This document shows positions 1 to 11,739 of a stretch of 64,000 nucleotides of DNA, piece after piece. Made by a program: the position numbers and the translations under genes. Below the pieces are notes generated by a model. The model did not search any database. It saw nothing but the letters and a program-made list of their open reading frames with translations, and was not told where the DNA came from. Source of the DNA: Chlorops oryzae (Eukaryota > Arthropoda > Insecta > Diptera > Chloropidae); contig CM035807.1 of assembly GCA_020466095.1 (NCBI GenBank), forward strand, positions 104,061,002 to 104,125,001, written 5' to 3'. Every line of letters begins with the position of its first letter. The stretch's first letter is position 1.

Positions 1-536
1 CCGTAGATATAGACATATATATAGTATATTCTTGATCAGGATCAAAAACTGAATCGATTTAGACATGTCCGTCTGTCCGTCCGTCTGTGTTCGGATCTCT
101 TCCGAAACGGCTGGACCAACCAAGTCGAAATTTGGCACAAAGGTATATCGGGATTCGAGTATGATCCTAAGTAAAAATGGGAGACATCCGCCACTGCCAC
201 GCCCACAATAGAATTTAATGCGTTTTCAGTAAAATGCTTGTAACTTGAGAACCACTAAACACATTTCATTGATATTTGGTGTACTGGTAAACTACGTAAA
301 GGGACATATTCTGGAAAAAATGCCGTCCTCCTCAAGCCACGCCCACAAATAAGGGTTTATCGTAACTTGTGAAGTAAAAGGCTTAGAAACTTCAAATTCA
401 CAACATAGGTTGACCAAGGCGAATGAAAGGTGTAGGAAAAAATTTTATGTGGCCCGCCCACTGCCACGCCCACAAATGGAGACGCTGGGCATTTCAAAGT
501 CGGGCTTGACCGACTTTAGCTTTCTTACTTGTTTTT
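1..536 (-). repeat. Dispersed non-coding repeat, family A (edge copy)
   Basis: This fragment carries a run of GTCCG/GTCTG units near 68-90 and several copies of CCACGCCCAC or close variants (around 200, 338 and 465). The block GATTTAGACATGTCCGTC at about 57 is also present, reverse-complemented, near 28440-28465 inside the THOC2 intron, so the two are related copies in opposite orientation. There is no open reading frame of note. Such repeats are common in fly genomes, but I cannot assign a named family. The left end lies outside the window. Confidence 0.6.
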
Positions 537-1361
537 ATATAAATTCTTGAAACCTTAAAGTCGTAGTAAAGAGGTTAATACACTGGTGTGTAGGTATGTT
601 TAAAATTTATTTTAGTTAAATTTATTTCTTAATTTCATTTATTTACATTTTGTTAAATAGCTATCGGCTTTCTTATGAGGGTATCTTATTATTTATATTT
701 TTCATTTCGGAATAATTTTTCATTTCAAATCATTATAATTTGGCATACTTTATTTGCCATATTTTGAAGCTTTAACATCAATGAACGTGATTACGAGAAA
801 ATATGATATGAGATAATTACATAGATGATTATTATTTTAAGGAGAAGAAATTAGAGGAATAGCAAATAGAAGCGAATGGTATGGTATCTACTCCACTTGA
901 TATGATTAAAATAAAATATTCGAAGATCTATGAAAATGGGATGGTATTTCTTATCTGGATGGCTCTTATATATTTTTATACCTTATTTTTAAGTATTTTA
1001 GGTACATTTTACGTTAATTTTTAAGTGATCAAAAAGCTCTTTAGGATTTTTTTTTTTTTTCTTTAAATAATTTGTGTAAATTTTTTCCTCCAATTATGTA
1101 ATTTTTAATTGTACCATTTTGAAACAACACTCCAAAAAGGGGTTGCCTTTGATAACATTGAATCTTTAGATATTTAATGGTAGGTATGATTTTTCATTTG
1201 GTACCTCCGATTTTTTTTTTTTAAACACAGATTATAAAAATCCTTAATGCTTCACACAAACTAAAAAATTAATAAATAAATAAAATAAAAAAGGAACAAA
1301 AAAAGTTCTCTCACAGATGAACATTGGATGGCGCCGATAATAACTTCTTGACTCAAGTAAC
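537..1361. other. AT-rich intergenic stretch
   Basis: AT-rich sequence with T and A homopolymers (for example around 1050 and 1210). I see no gene-like reading frame, RNA gene or clear repeat. Confidence 0.5.
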
Positions 1362-1632
1362 TACAATCGAAACTCTCTATAACAAACTCCTCTATAACGA
1401 ATTACTACTCTCTATAGCTAATCTTTTCAACATTTTTTATGACTTTTGTTTTCTCCTTGTAACGATTTTCCCTATAGCGGATTTATCTCATAGCATATAA
1501 CGAAACCATTTTGCATAGATATCATTAAATTTGAATCCAATTCGATTTCCATATAAAAAAGTTTGTTCAAACTCTTTTTCATCATACAATTGCATGTCTG
1601 TGAAATCCTAAGTTTGGAAGATTTATATATGT

Positions 1633-1787
1633 TTCCCTGTAGAAATATATCTCCTCCAGAACAAAGTTATCAGTGATTTCGCCGGGACATATAGGTGACA
1701 TTGTCACGTGCTTGAATCTCATCAGCAACTTAAATTTAAATAAAGATCACGAGTTCGATTCCTGGCTAAGGCAAACTATAGGTGGTT
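1633..1787 (+). repeat. Copy 1 of a direct repeat with a tRNA-like B-box
   Basis: This stretch shares CCCTGTAGA, TTATCAGTG, CATCAGCAACTT and GAGTTCGATTCCTGGC with 2299-2427. The motif GTTCGATTCC fits a tRNA B-box, which would suit a tRNA-derived SINE. No convincing A-box or tRNA fold is seen, so the SINE label is tentative. Confidence 0.4.
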
Positions 1788-2298
1788 ATTACAGCCGTTT
1801 GAAAATCACACTTATGCGAAACATTGGGCGTTTGTAACACATGCAACAGCTCTAAAATTCAACCCATTTCTGGTACTCCATTAAGCTCTAAATAGCGTAC
1901 TTTTACTTTTAAAGATGATTTAATAAAAGAAATAGGATCGAGAGCTCTGTTTTTTTCTCTTTTCGAAGACACTTAGTGAGTTTCTCTCCTCTATCAATTG
2001 ATACATGAAGTATGTAAAAAAGTTCAGCTGCAATGCCAAATAAGGTCTTGAAAATAATTCGTTTTGTCTTGCTCCAGCGAAAGTTATTTTCAAAATTATT
2101 GAGCACATTTTAGGTCTAGCATAAAAACTTAAATTAAGATATCTTCAATTTATAATGTTTTAGCTTGCATATCCGCCTTGTATGAAATTTAGTAATTTAA
2201 TCTTAAGTTTTACGAGGCAGAGACCCCTTCGTTCCTAAAATTTTTTGCTTGAATCGGCCCTCGCAGTTTTTTTGTCCGCGTATCAGTTCCCTTAATGT

Positions 2299-2427
2299 CC
2301 CTGTAGATCCAGTACAATTATCAGTGTTTCACCGAGGATAGTGCTTGTCATCTCTCGAATGCAGCATCAGCAACTTGAAATCTTAAGGATAGTGAGTTCG
2401 ATTCCTGGCTAAGGCAAACTATAGGGG
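2299..2427 (+). repeat. Copy 2 of the same B-box-containing repeat
   Basis: Second diverged copy, same orientation, 666 bp downstream of copy 1. It ends in the same GATTCCTGGCTAAGGCAAAC block. It lies within the 1362-3182 element. Confidence 0.4.
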
Positions 2428-3596
2428 TATTTACAAATGCGTCGGAAAATCGGAAAATTTTAAATGTTTATAAAGTTGTGCAAGATACAAAAAAAGTTTT
2501 AAACATTTTTAAGAAGTCGCAATTTCCCGATTTTCCGACATTCCAACGTTTTTAACGCGCCTTTGTGAATACCCCTAATAATTGTTAAGCGTAATGGCAT
2601 TCGTGTAGAAATTTCACCGTGCGACTCCTCTACAAAGGGAGTCGGTACAGCTCCTTTTTCATGCGAATGTCATCGCGGATGTCCGCCTGACATATTCTAC
2701 TGGGTTGTTATCATTTTAAATGATCGATAAAGTGTCAATGTTGTAATCTTTAGGACCAGCTTCTTGCTAACTTAACGTCCAATTAAGAGATTCCGATGAA
2801 AACTCAAAAGTAATAGCTATCACTGCTCGGACATTACCTTCACTATGAGCCCAATTCTGAATATTCCCGGGAATTGACTTTTCTCGAGACAAAAATTCTC
2901 CTTTATTAAATAAATAGGGTAAGGAAAATTTTGAGTATGGATCGAATACCCATTCCCCATCAAATTTCTTCCCCCAAAATATTTCAAAAAGAAGAAGTTT
3001 ACTCTCAAGAAAAATAAATTCCCTAAATGATGTATAGGGAATTTTTTTCAAAGAAGCCATATGGAATCATAATTGTTTAAACTAAAATAATTAATTAATT
3101 AAAAGTAAAAAAGACAAAAAATTGCACCCTTTTTTAAAAAATTCTCGAGTTTTCTCTTTCGTTATAGAGAGTTTCGACTGTATTTGAAACTATTCTAAAA
3201 ATATGGACGGGTTTAAAAAAACAAAAAAAAAAAATTGTTATCTATAGCGATAAATTTATAGAAACGAGTTCCAATTATTTTGTCATCAGTGTATTTAGAC
3301 AAAGCTGTTATTTTTGCTTACAAAATACATATATTATAATAAAATATCCTTTTACCAGCCACGCCACCATTTTTCAGTCTGAACTTTTAATCCTTCGTTA
3401 AATACCCTCGCAGAGTCTGACAACAATCGATGCACTTCAACTACGATGGAATCGGAAGAGAAAAGTTTCGAACAACTCCGCTGTTGATGACAGCGTTGAC
3501 TTGATGACGTGACTTTTAAGGGCGATTTTAAGATGTTTGCGTTGCACCCGAGTGCAATTTCACAAGCAAATAGGAGAAAAATGAGCGAAGAGCCCA

Positions 3597-6500
3597 TTAA
3601 GTGGTGCCACTTGAATTGGAGCTAACGCTGTGAAGCGAGCTATTCGATGATATCTTCCGCATGGTCTCCGTGGATCCGACCGCATTCGATGAACAATTCA
3701 AATTGTGACGACACGGCTGCGGGGACGTTGGATTCGAGAGGCCCGATTCGTGTATGGGCGACAGAGTCGGCGAGCGTGTACGCAGGAAATGCTTTCGCCT
3801 TTGTCGCCGGTAAATGTTGCTAATGGCTGGCAATCGGTGCGGTGCGGGCGAAAGCATTCCGCTTGAATGGCGCGACGCCGAGAAGCCCAAAGACTCAGCG
3901 AGCTCTTCCAGGTCGGTTGGATTGGGTATCTTGCGACGTGTTGGCGGTGGCAGCGCCGGCGGCAACGTAATGGTATACGTAACGCATGTGTCGTCGCGAA
4001 TCACCGATGTGGGTAAAATCGTCTCGATGGCATTACTGCACGGCTGCGGGGAGATCGGTGTGGTCAGAGCGCTCGAATCGCTATAAATACTCGGCTCACT
4101 GCTATGATCTGTTGTCGTCGAGGATGGCGGCTGTGTTGAGCTGCTATCGTTGTAATAGTAGTTGTGCTGTGACTCTTGATAGTTGTGAAGCTGGTGGTGA
4201 ATTTGATGATGTTGGTGTTCGTCATGTTCATGTTCGTGTTCGTGGTGCTCGTGATGTTGGTTATGTTGATAATTCTGATGATGCTGGTGTTGGTGATTAT
4301 TATGATGATGATGGTGGTGGTGGTGGTGTTGAAGATTACAGCTACCGTTTGGCTCATTCGGAGCCTGTTGCAATTGCAGAGGGCGGATTTGATTCTGTTT
4401 TATTGAAACTTCGCTGGGGTCCTGGTGCCGACAAGTCGGATGCGGTCGACGTTGCCGATGCAGCATACGGAGCATATGGCGCAAACGTGCAACGGGCCAT
4501 GTTCGTGCATTATTCCGTATAATGGATGGGCGTTGTTTGCCTGGAATGACATTGCCGTCGTCCCTATCGCCATTGACAGTCTTAATGAATTGCACTGGAA
4601 TTTCAGTGGCATTGATCTTTTTGCTGGCTGCTTTGGTGTTGCTTTGGTGAGCTGCCAGTGCAGCGATAATGTCATTCGGCACATCGGGACTATCGGGAAC
4701 GCTGGAGCAACAATTCCATTTCTTGCGCCAACGCTGCTGCTTCGAGATCGACTTCATGCAGCAGCGTTGATGCTCGCTTCCCGAATTCGTCGTCGTCGTC
4801 GTCGTCGGGAGGCCGATGGGGTCTTCGAGGCACGCGGACTGCAGACGCGTGTACTCGCTGTGGCACTGGCGGCATTACGCTTTCGCATTATTGGACTCCG
4901 GATGCGAAACGTACAGAATGAGCATTGCTCTGTGTACTTCGTATAGGCGGCATTACGTCTTGCTGATGCCGATTTGTCGGCATTGACAAGTGTTGCCTTC
5001 TTGTTGGCCACACTAACCTTCCGCTGAGCCGTCGTGGAAGCAAACGATGAACAGCAGTGAAAGGTCCCGAAGCCTGCATTCATCTCCGAATCGCTCTCTT
5101 CGCTCGCGCTGGTAATCTGTGCGATATCGAGAGGAGCTTGCTCTTCGAGCATGGAGCATATGTAGTAGGCTTTGGTGGCACTCTGATTGTTATACTCACG
5201 CGAATTGGTGCAGCAATGTAGTTGCGTAAGTTTTTGTTGTTGTTGTTGTGCGGTGGTGGTGGTCCCGCGATTGTTTCGACTTGCCGGTTTCGAAATAACG
5301 CCGATCATTCGGATCAACCACATTCGGGTGTCTTAAATTGGCGCAGAAATATATTTGGCTATGACCATTGGTCGTCTTCCTGGACGGACTTTTCGTTATT
5401 GGCTGTTGTTGTTGTTGTTGTTGATTTGGCAGCGCGGAGAGTAGACTCTTGGCTTTCGCTTCTTGGGCTTGTCGATGATTTCGAATGTACTCGTATGTGG
5501 TTAGGCCCAAAAACGATATGTAGATATGAAAGAAACAAAGATGCAGCAGCAGACCAGCAGTTATGGCAGCTAAGAGACCAAGCAAGCCAAGCAGAACAAG
5601 AAATAACGTATCACTTATGCTGATGCCGTTCAAAGAGGCATTCATGATGCTGTCGTCAGACTCGAGCAGATCGTCGAGAATTGATGAAGATTGATTGATC
5701 GAAGAAGATGTCTCATTGAGCAACAATTGCGTAACATTTTCCAACGGAGTCGAAAACGTATTCGAGGCATAATCGAATTCGTCAAAATGTACACTCGAAA
5801 TATTTGTTGCATTCGAAAATGATGGTGTTTCGCTTGATTCCAATGTTAGATTCTTATATCATCGAAATCGGTTTTTATAACGAAAGCAACTGTGCCCGCC
5901 GCCGCCGGATCGGACGCAGATGATGACGATGTCGTAGTCGACATCGACATCGCGCTTCCATTTACAATGGCGTTCGTTGAGAACCAGAAGCTCAACCATT
6001 CCGGCTGTAGATAGTAGAATGTGATCTGGGCGATCACCGCCGCAACAATGACGAGCGTCGCAATCACCGCACTCACGACGCACATTAGAAAGGCGACATA
6101 GTTACGCGATCCGATGCAATGATTCAGCCACTTGCAATGATGATCGAACTTCCCGACGCACTTATTGCACACCGAACAGTGTTTCGTACGTGGCGTCGAC
6201 GTTCGAATGTTACACAAATGGCAACGTCCGTTCTCAATGACATGTGCGTGCCTGCTGCGATCGAATTCTGGGACAATGCGATCGTTACGATGAACGCGAC
6301 GCAGCTCACGATCAGCCGGATCGATCAGCAAGGCTGCCGCATGTGAGATGACGTGCACAATGTAGAGGCCAGTTATGAGGCCATACAGTGGACCCTGTAT
6401 GGCAGCGGCGAACGTGGGTATTAGCAGGAAATATGCTGCCAGTCCAAAGAGCAACAAAACGATCCAGCCGAATAGCTGCAACGGATGTAAAGGCAACTGC

Positions 6501-6958
6501 AGTCCATGCAAACGTCTTCCCTTACGATGATGGACATCGGCGATATTCTCTTGTGATGAAATGAAATCCGAAAGCTTACAGCAAGTCCGACTTTCAACTA
6601 TTTCCACATTCGAATTGTTCTCCACGTTGGCCGAATCGTTCGAATGGATCGTCTTTGGTTCGATGGGATGTTTCTTCAGAAATTGCACAATACGACTGGC
6701 TGTTGTTGTTTTTGTTGCTACTTTTGGGTAAGTTGCTGTTGTGATTGTTGTTGTTGTTGTTGTTTCGTTCAATTGTTTTGATGATTTGATTTCGTCGTAC
6801 TGTTCACTAATGGTACTTATTGTTATGATATTATCAACGCCACTTGTTATAATGACTTCGTCGTTGTCGTGGTTCCTATATGCAGGCCCGACCTTTTCGC
6901 CTTCGATTGGTTTCAACGTGACTGAGGAGAAATTTTCTTCAGCGGGCGTTTGGAACAT
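3597..6958 (-). CDS. ZDHHC1: ZDHHC1/11-type protein S-acyltransferase (frameshifted in this assembly)
   Basis: This is a membrane palmitoyltransferase that transfers palmitate from its DHHC cysteine to substrate cysteines. The start ATG is at 6958. Residues 1-150 are low-complexity. Two membrane segments lie at about 161-180 and 188-212, followed by the cysteine-rich domain with [14 protein letters not shown] and [11 protein letters not shown] (DHHC 272-275) and a third membrane segment at about 287-311. After a frame change near 5848-5861 the next stretch has the fourth membrane segment and [10 protein letters not shown], the TTxE motif of the family. The long tail is rich in Gln, a His cluster near 4310, Thr and Ser, and ends at 3597 (SNSSGTT). 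Reading it through needs four frame changes, near 5855, 5260, 4830 and 4700, in CCC or triplet-repeat tracts; no intron explains them. I think they are assembly indels, though a decayed copy cannot be excluded. HAHVIE and the TTYEYI context favour ZDHHC1 over other DHHC classes. Confidence 0.88.
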
Positions 6959-8941
6959 GGTTCTTGAATAACATTGGACAGTGTTTTATAGCGAGCAATA
7001 ATTGAATCAGTTCAAATTTATCGATCAAAGCTTCTTCAATCGGATGGAGAACGAAAGTTGAGATTCTATGAAATATTTGAAAATGAATGGTTGGGTTATG
7101 TCGGTGAAGCTTGTTATGGGACATCAGTTCGATTTCGTTTATTGATAACTTATCACCTTAACTACCGATTTCGTTGAGGTCTTTCGTTGCGACAATTAGA
7201 TTAATTAAAAGGCAAGTCTATGTTTAACCATTTCCAACGAAAGTGAACAGACGATGTCCTTGAAGTGTGGATATTTGTTGATATACGTTTTTAACATTTT
7301 TTTTTTTTTTTTATCGCTACAGGTTTTAGTATATTTTTACGTTGGACTCTTTTTTTTTGATTAGGCTTCTTCGAAATTATTTGGAAAAGAAAAACCAAAT
7401 TGTTTGTGAGGCTTATCTAGTCTTGAGATTTTGTTTTTGATTAGTTGTCTCTTGAAATAATTTTTTTTTTTATTTCATTTAATGTTATATCATGTGATTG
7501 TTGTTTTCATTCGCTGCAGCCAAAAATTTCATACTTTATGTTGCATAATTTTGGGCGTTTTTCATATAATAACTATTCAAATCTCATTTTTAGAGCACAA
7601 ATTCTTTTGTTCTTTCAGTTGATTTGTTATCCTTTTTACTTTTTCCTATGCCGCTTGAAAATTCCATTAATATTAAAACAAGAGCAATATTTTATAGCAC
7701 ACTCTTAGGCACCATCATATAGATTGTTGTTGAAAATCTCAAATAATTCACTCGAGCACTGAATTTATATGAAAAGGCTTCGCGTTTCTCCATTGTTAGC
7801 ATGTTTGGCTCTTCAAGAATTTTCTATTCAAGCAATAAATTTATAATGCACTGTCGCACACTTTAAGGCGCCTTCAAATCCTCATATATTGTACTGTATA
7901 TATTTATACATATACCTATACATATAAATTATATTTTTCTAAAGCTGGCGAATGTACGCTCGGCATTGTTAGCAAGTCAAGGTTAAGTAATTCTTGTGAA
8001 AAGCGGAATTATTTTCCATTCTTTGTGTTGAATTTTCCTTTTCTTTTATGCTTGAGTGCCGATTTTTCATTTCATTATCCTTTTTGTGCTGCACTTCAAA
8101 TTTCCAACAAGCGCGATGAGACGAGGCGAGACGAAATTCCTCGAACTCAAGATTGCTTTTATGTAACAGATTTTATAGAATTTTTTTTTTTTTACAATAT
8201 TATTATATTTTATCGCTTTTAAAGTGCCAGCGCCGCAATACTCCGTGCCATATGCCGTACACCGTTAAGTACACAATGAAGAGCATTAATTTCGGTAATT
8301 CTTGTTCTTCTTTGTGATTGCTGTTTTTCGCGTGGGCAGCGTCATGCCACAACTCCACATCAATAATAACAACGACTGCTAGACGCCGAAAATTATGCTT
8401 CTCGATTTTGTTTACGCTACTCGGCTACGTTGTTTTTATATTATTTTTTTTTTTTTTTTTGTTTTACTAATTCCTTTTTCTTGATATTAAGTTATGATAG
8501 TAATTAAAGAATTATAATAAAATTATAATGAAGTGCGTTGTTTTTTGGCGCTTTTGTTGAATTTTTCCGAGTCTGAACACATTTTGCTTTCATTGTTGAT
8601 TTAAGTTATGAAAATGTGCAACACACCCACCCTCCCACAAACGCAATACTTGTGCAGGAATTTTTAAATTTTGTTTTTTTTTTGTTTTTTATTTCCACTC
8701 GAAACGTGGGCTGCTTGGTCTCACAATAAAAGACGACACATGTGTGAGCGAGTGTTAAGTTAAAAAGAAAAATGGAAAACCAACAAAAAGAAAAAGGTGA
8801 ATGTTTTTTGCTTCTTTTTTTTTTTTGTTTTGTTTTGATGTGATTTTTCACAAGTCGATGTGAGCAGAAAAACGTTTTGGGGTTTTCACTTCGTTTTTAT
8901 CCGGCTAAACGACCGACAGAGTTAAAAGCCAAACTGCAACT
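6959..8941 (-). other. Putative 5' leader of the ZDHHC1-like gene
   Basis: No coding exon is visible here. The stretch is T-rich on the plus strand with many short homopolymers. It lies between the ZDHHC1-like start codon and the promoter proposed at 8941, so it probably holds 5' untranslated sequence and perhaps an intron. No splice pair can be chosen with confidence. Confidence 0.4.
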
Positions 8942-8946
8942 GAATT
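8910..8946 (-). promoter_or_regulatory. Core promoter with Inr and correctly spaced DPE
   Basis: Read on the minus strand, the initiator TCAGTT has its A (+1) at 8941. A downstream promoter element GGTCG (consensus RGWYV) occupies 8914-8910, exactly +28 to +32. That spacing is required for function in flies. The site points at the ZDHHC1-like gene. The motif AGTGTTGCC (GGCAACACT on the minus strand) lies at 8989-8997, about 50 bp upstream of +1. Confidence 0.65.
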
Positions 8947-8997
8947 TCTACGAGCTTTCAACTAACTCTCAATAATAGCAGTTGAAAAGTGTTGCCA

Positions 8998-10309
8998 CTT
9001 TTCACAAAAAAAAAAAAATTCGATAGGTTAACAAAAAAGTAATTTAAAAATTGAAAAAATATGTAAAAAAAAAATTAGGAAAATATTTTGTAAAATTGTT
9101 GAAATCTTACAAAATATGGCGAAGTTTTGTTATTTCATTTTAGCGGGAAAATCGCTACAGTAGCATTTCTTAGCATGAAAAATTAAAAAAGAAGCAGAAG
9201 ATTGTGAAAGTTTTTCATTCTTTTTTATGAATGAAATCTTTTCATTACTGAAGAGAATTACGAATTTTTTTTATTTTTTAATTTAGTGATACGCGAAGCG
9301 GAAAAGAAAATGTTATTCAGTTGGAGAATTCTTCATTGGTTTTTTGAATGTAAAGTTTGTTCGGGGAATTTCTATAAGTGAACGTAGGAAATATATTATT
9401 TTTCAATAATTAACTGACAAGCGATTTGCTAGGACCAAATGTGTAGTAAATCATCGGAAAAACATAATAAGTATTTTTGGACAGTCGAAATAATAGTTTT
9501 TATAGTTTGGAATTCTAAACATAATGGTTCAATTTTATTAAAGATAAAGAATTTTTGTAATAAATGTGTAAATTTCATAAATCGATAGCTAGATTAAAAT
9601 GATTTTCAGATACAATATATGAAAGCATTGTGATGAGGCGAAAGATCAAGATTGCCCAAATATAGTAACGTTTTTCGACAACGAAAAAATTTAACTAAGA
9701 AGTTATGGATTTTAACTAGGTTAACCTTTTTATTTCAATTTAATAGAAATTTTGCTAAAAATTTTAAAAGTATTCAGTTGAGCATTTTTAACTAATTTTC
9801 TTCGGAATTATAGGAACGACCTGCTTAATAAGGTCAACAGATTGTCTGCAATAACTGCTTGATCGAATATATATAGCAATACTTTGTTTTTTATTGTTTA
9901 GACTGTGTTAGATAATAATTCTCATGAAGTAAGCATACGATCTGTCTTACGTATGGAATGTAAAGATGTGATTTCATATACATATAAATTCATGAATTTG
10001 TTGCAATAGGAATGCCGAATTTCCAATTGATGTATAGTTGACAAATTAAGGCTAACTAAAGTTTTTTTGTCAGAAAAATTGTTCTATACTTAAGTAATAG
10101 ATTTTCGCCATTTAAACATAATAGTTCAATCTCTACTCGTTCTATTTCCAAAATCCTTGTTAAAAATTAATTCCGTTTTTCGATGAAATGTTTTTAAAAA
10201 TATTCAGATTTAGACATCTGGTTAATAAAATCCTTTCTTCTCTCTGCATTTAACTGGATACGATCTCTCGTTCTCTAATAAGGTTCCTCGATTCTTCCTA
10301 TTGTCTCTT
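8998..10309. other. AT-rich intergenic stretch
   Basis: Very AT-rich, with A- and T-runs near 9010, 9070 and 9260. No gene-like reading frame or repeat was recognised. Confidence 0.5.
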
Positions 10310-10640
10310 AAAAATTCATTCTCTCTCTCTTCTGTTTCTCTCGTCTCTCTCGTCTCTCTCTTCTCTCTCGTTCTCTACTCGTTCTCTCGTTTCTTAACTC
10401 TCTCGATTTCTCTCGTTCTTTCTCTTTTTCTCTCGCTTTCTTCTCTCTCGTTTCTCGTCTCTCGCTTCTCTTCTTCTTCTCTTCTCTCGTTCTCTCTCTC
10501 TCTCGCTTTCTCTCGTCTTCTCTCTTCTTCTCTTCGTTCTCTCGCTTACTCTCTTACTTCTCTACTTTCCTAACTCTCGCTAGCTCTCTCTAACTCTCGC
10601 TACCTCTCTCTCTCTCGCTTACTCTCACTTACTCTCATTT
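10310..10640 (+). repeat. Imperfect (CT/TC)n pyrimidine tract
   Basis: About 330 bp of TCTCTC units broken by CG and TT. The serine/leucine-rich 90-residue frame over it is a product of the repeat. It lies in intergenic DNA about 1.1 kb upstream of the FSIP2-like gene. Confidence 0.85.
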
Positions 10641-10674
10641 CAAGAAAAAATTCGATCAACACTAAAAATGAGAA

Positions 10675-10854
10675 TACAGTGAACTACGGATAATCGCAAC
10701 ACAAATAAATGCAAAAACCTCATAAGTGCAAGGTGCTTTGAAGCCTTTTTTATGCGTTCTCATGAAAATATGCACGGATTAATACAAAGAACTCATAAGT
10801 GCACAAGAATTCGAGCAAAAACAAACGTGTTGCATTTATCCGTACTCTACTGTA
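10675..10854. mobile_element. 180-bp MITE with pogo/Tc1-like ends
   Basis: The left end TACAGTGAACTACGGATAA and the right end, whose complement reads TACAGTAGAGTACGGATAA, are inverted repeats starting in TA and CAGT. This fits a TA target-site duplication and Tc1/mariner/pogo ancestry. There is no coding sequence. A palindromic interior includes CTCATAAGTGCA twice. Confidence 0.75.
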
Positions 10855-11160
10855 TGCCCAGGATATAAAAAGTCTCTATGTCAATGTTATACTCCATAGA
10901 GACATCACAAATTTTGAAGTAATTTGCCTTCACTTCGTTTTATTGTATTCTATCCATACGCTATTTCTTGGAACTTCATCAAATTTGAAGCCTGACGCCT
11001 TAAGTATTCCCGAAACTTAAAACTTAATAGAAATTTTCAATAAAATCTTAAAAACACCAATGAAAACATCTCAGAACAGAATTCCTCAAACCTAAAAGGA
11101 TGCTTACTTACTGTTCTACATTGTGTGTATCCTTGTTGTTAAACGAGAAGAGTTAACGCT

Positions 11161-11352
11161 TCACGCAACATAAATCTCAAGCATAAAGAAGGACGACGGT
11201 GCTACCTTTTCGAGCTGAATCTTCCTGTTAAAGCCATACCATTTATTTATATAGGCCACATGGGGCTGTGCACTGCGGGAGGAGATGCTCAGCATACTTT
11301 TGCGAATAATCAAGAGCAATAACGCCGCTTGAGTGTGGATGCTACGATTTCG
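11161..11352 (-). CDS. Possible terminal exon of an unrecognised minus-strand gene
   Basis: On the minus strand a pyrimidine-rich stretch ends in TAG at about 11353 and opens a frame that runs to TGA at 11163-11161. It reads ...ALLLLIIRKSMLSISSR, then HVAYINKWYGFNRKIQLEK and ends FFMLEIYVA. The stretch is GC-richer than its surroundings. A donor-like GTAGCA follows the codon for IQLEK, so the exon might end there instead. The internal ATG could start a 49-residue protein. No family was recognised. Any upstream exon would have to lie antisense to the FSIP2-like gene. Confidence 0.3.
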   Translation of the reverse strand, partial: RNRSIHTQAALLLLIIRKSMLSISSRSAQPHVAYINKWYGFNRKIQLEKVAPSSFFMLEIYVA

Positions 11353-11739
11353 TCGCTACACCCAAAGACATGCATGAACAAGGAGATTAAGTAAGTTCCA
11401 TATTGAAATTGATTGATTGTATGAAGAGTTTTGATGGAGAAATGAAGCAAAGAAAATGAATATTCCCACTTTAAAAACTGAACGAAATTTGAAATCATAA
11501 CAGCGTTGAACTTGTTGATTTTTTCTTTCTTTCTTTCTTTCTTTCAATTATGAATCTAATTTAATATTTTATTTTTCAATTCATGAAAATTTTTTTTCGA
11601 AATTGTAGGCGCTTAAATTACATGAAAAAATTTTTCTTCGTAATTTTGACCACCATATCGGATAAAGCATAAGCCAGGACAAAATTTTTAATAAAAATTA
11701 AAAGTTTAACCAGGTTTCTGAAAACACCTCGGCTTTATA

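Larger units (their letters stand above)
1362..3182. mobile_element. 1.8-kb element with terminal inverted repeats, pogo/Tigger-like ends
   Basis: The ends are inverted repeats of about 22 bp: TCGAAACTCTCTATAAC at 1367-1383 and its complement GTTATAGAGAGTTTCGA at 3161-3177. The left end continues with further short CTCTATA units. This end type (CAGTCGAAACTCTCTATAAC-like) resembles pogo/Tigger transposons of the Tc1/mariner group. No transposase was recognised; the small reading frames inside (for example 2767-3060, minus) match nothing I know. It is probably a non-autonomous or decayed copy. It contains two copies of a shorter repeat (separate entries). Confidence 0.6.

Noticed and set aside
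1740..1775. A tRNA gene suggested by GAGTTCGATTCC
   Set aside because: Only a B-box is present; there is no A-box, acceptor stem or anticodon loop. It is kept as a repeat.
5170..5260. A short intron to explain the frame change near 5260 (GTGAGTAT on the minus strand)
   Set aside because: The sequence after the putative donor continues as protein-like in the shifted frame ([15 protein letters not shown]), and no convincing acceptor with pyrimidine tract follows.
3814..5623. Plus-strand frames up to 178 residues
   Set aside because: Antisense shadows of the ZDHHC1-like coding sequence, including the valine/methionine-rich shadow of its histidine run.
3597..6958. ZDHHC1-like gene as a true pseudogene
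   Set aside because: Catalytic and TTxE motifs are intact, a plausible promoter exists, and the frame changes sit in error-prone tracts. Assembly error is simpler, though not proven.
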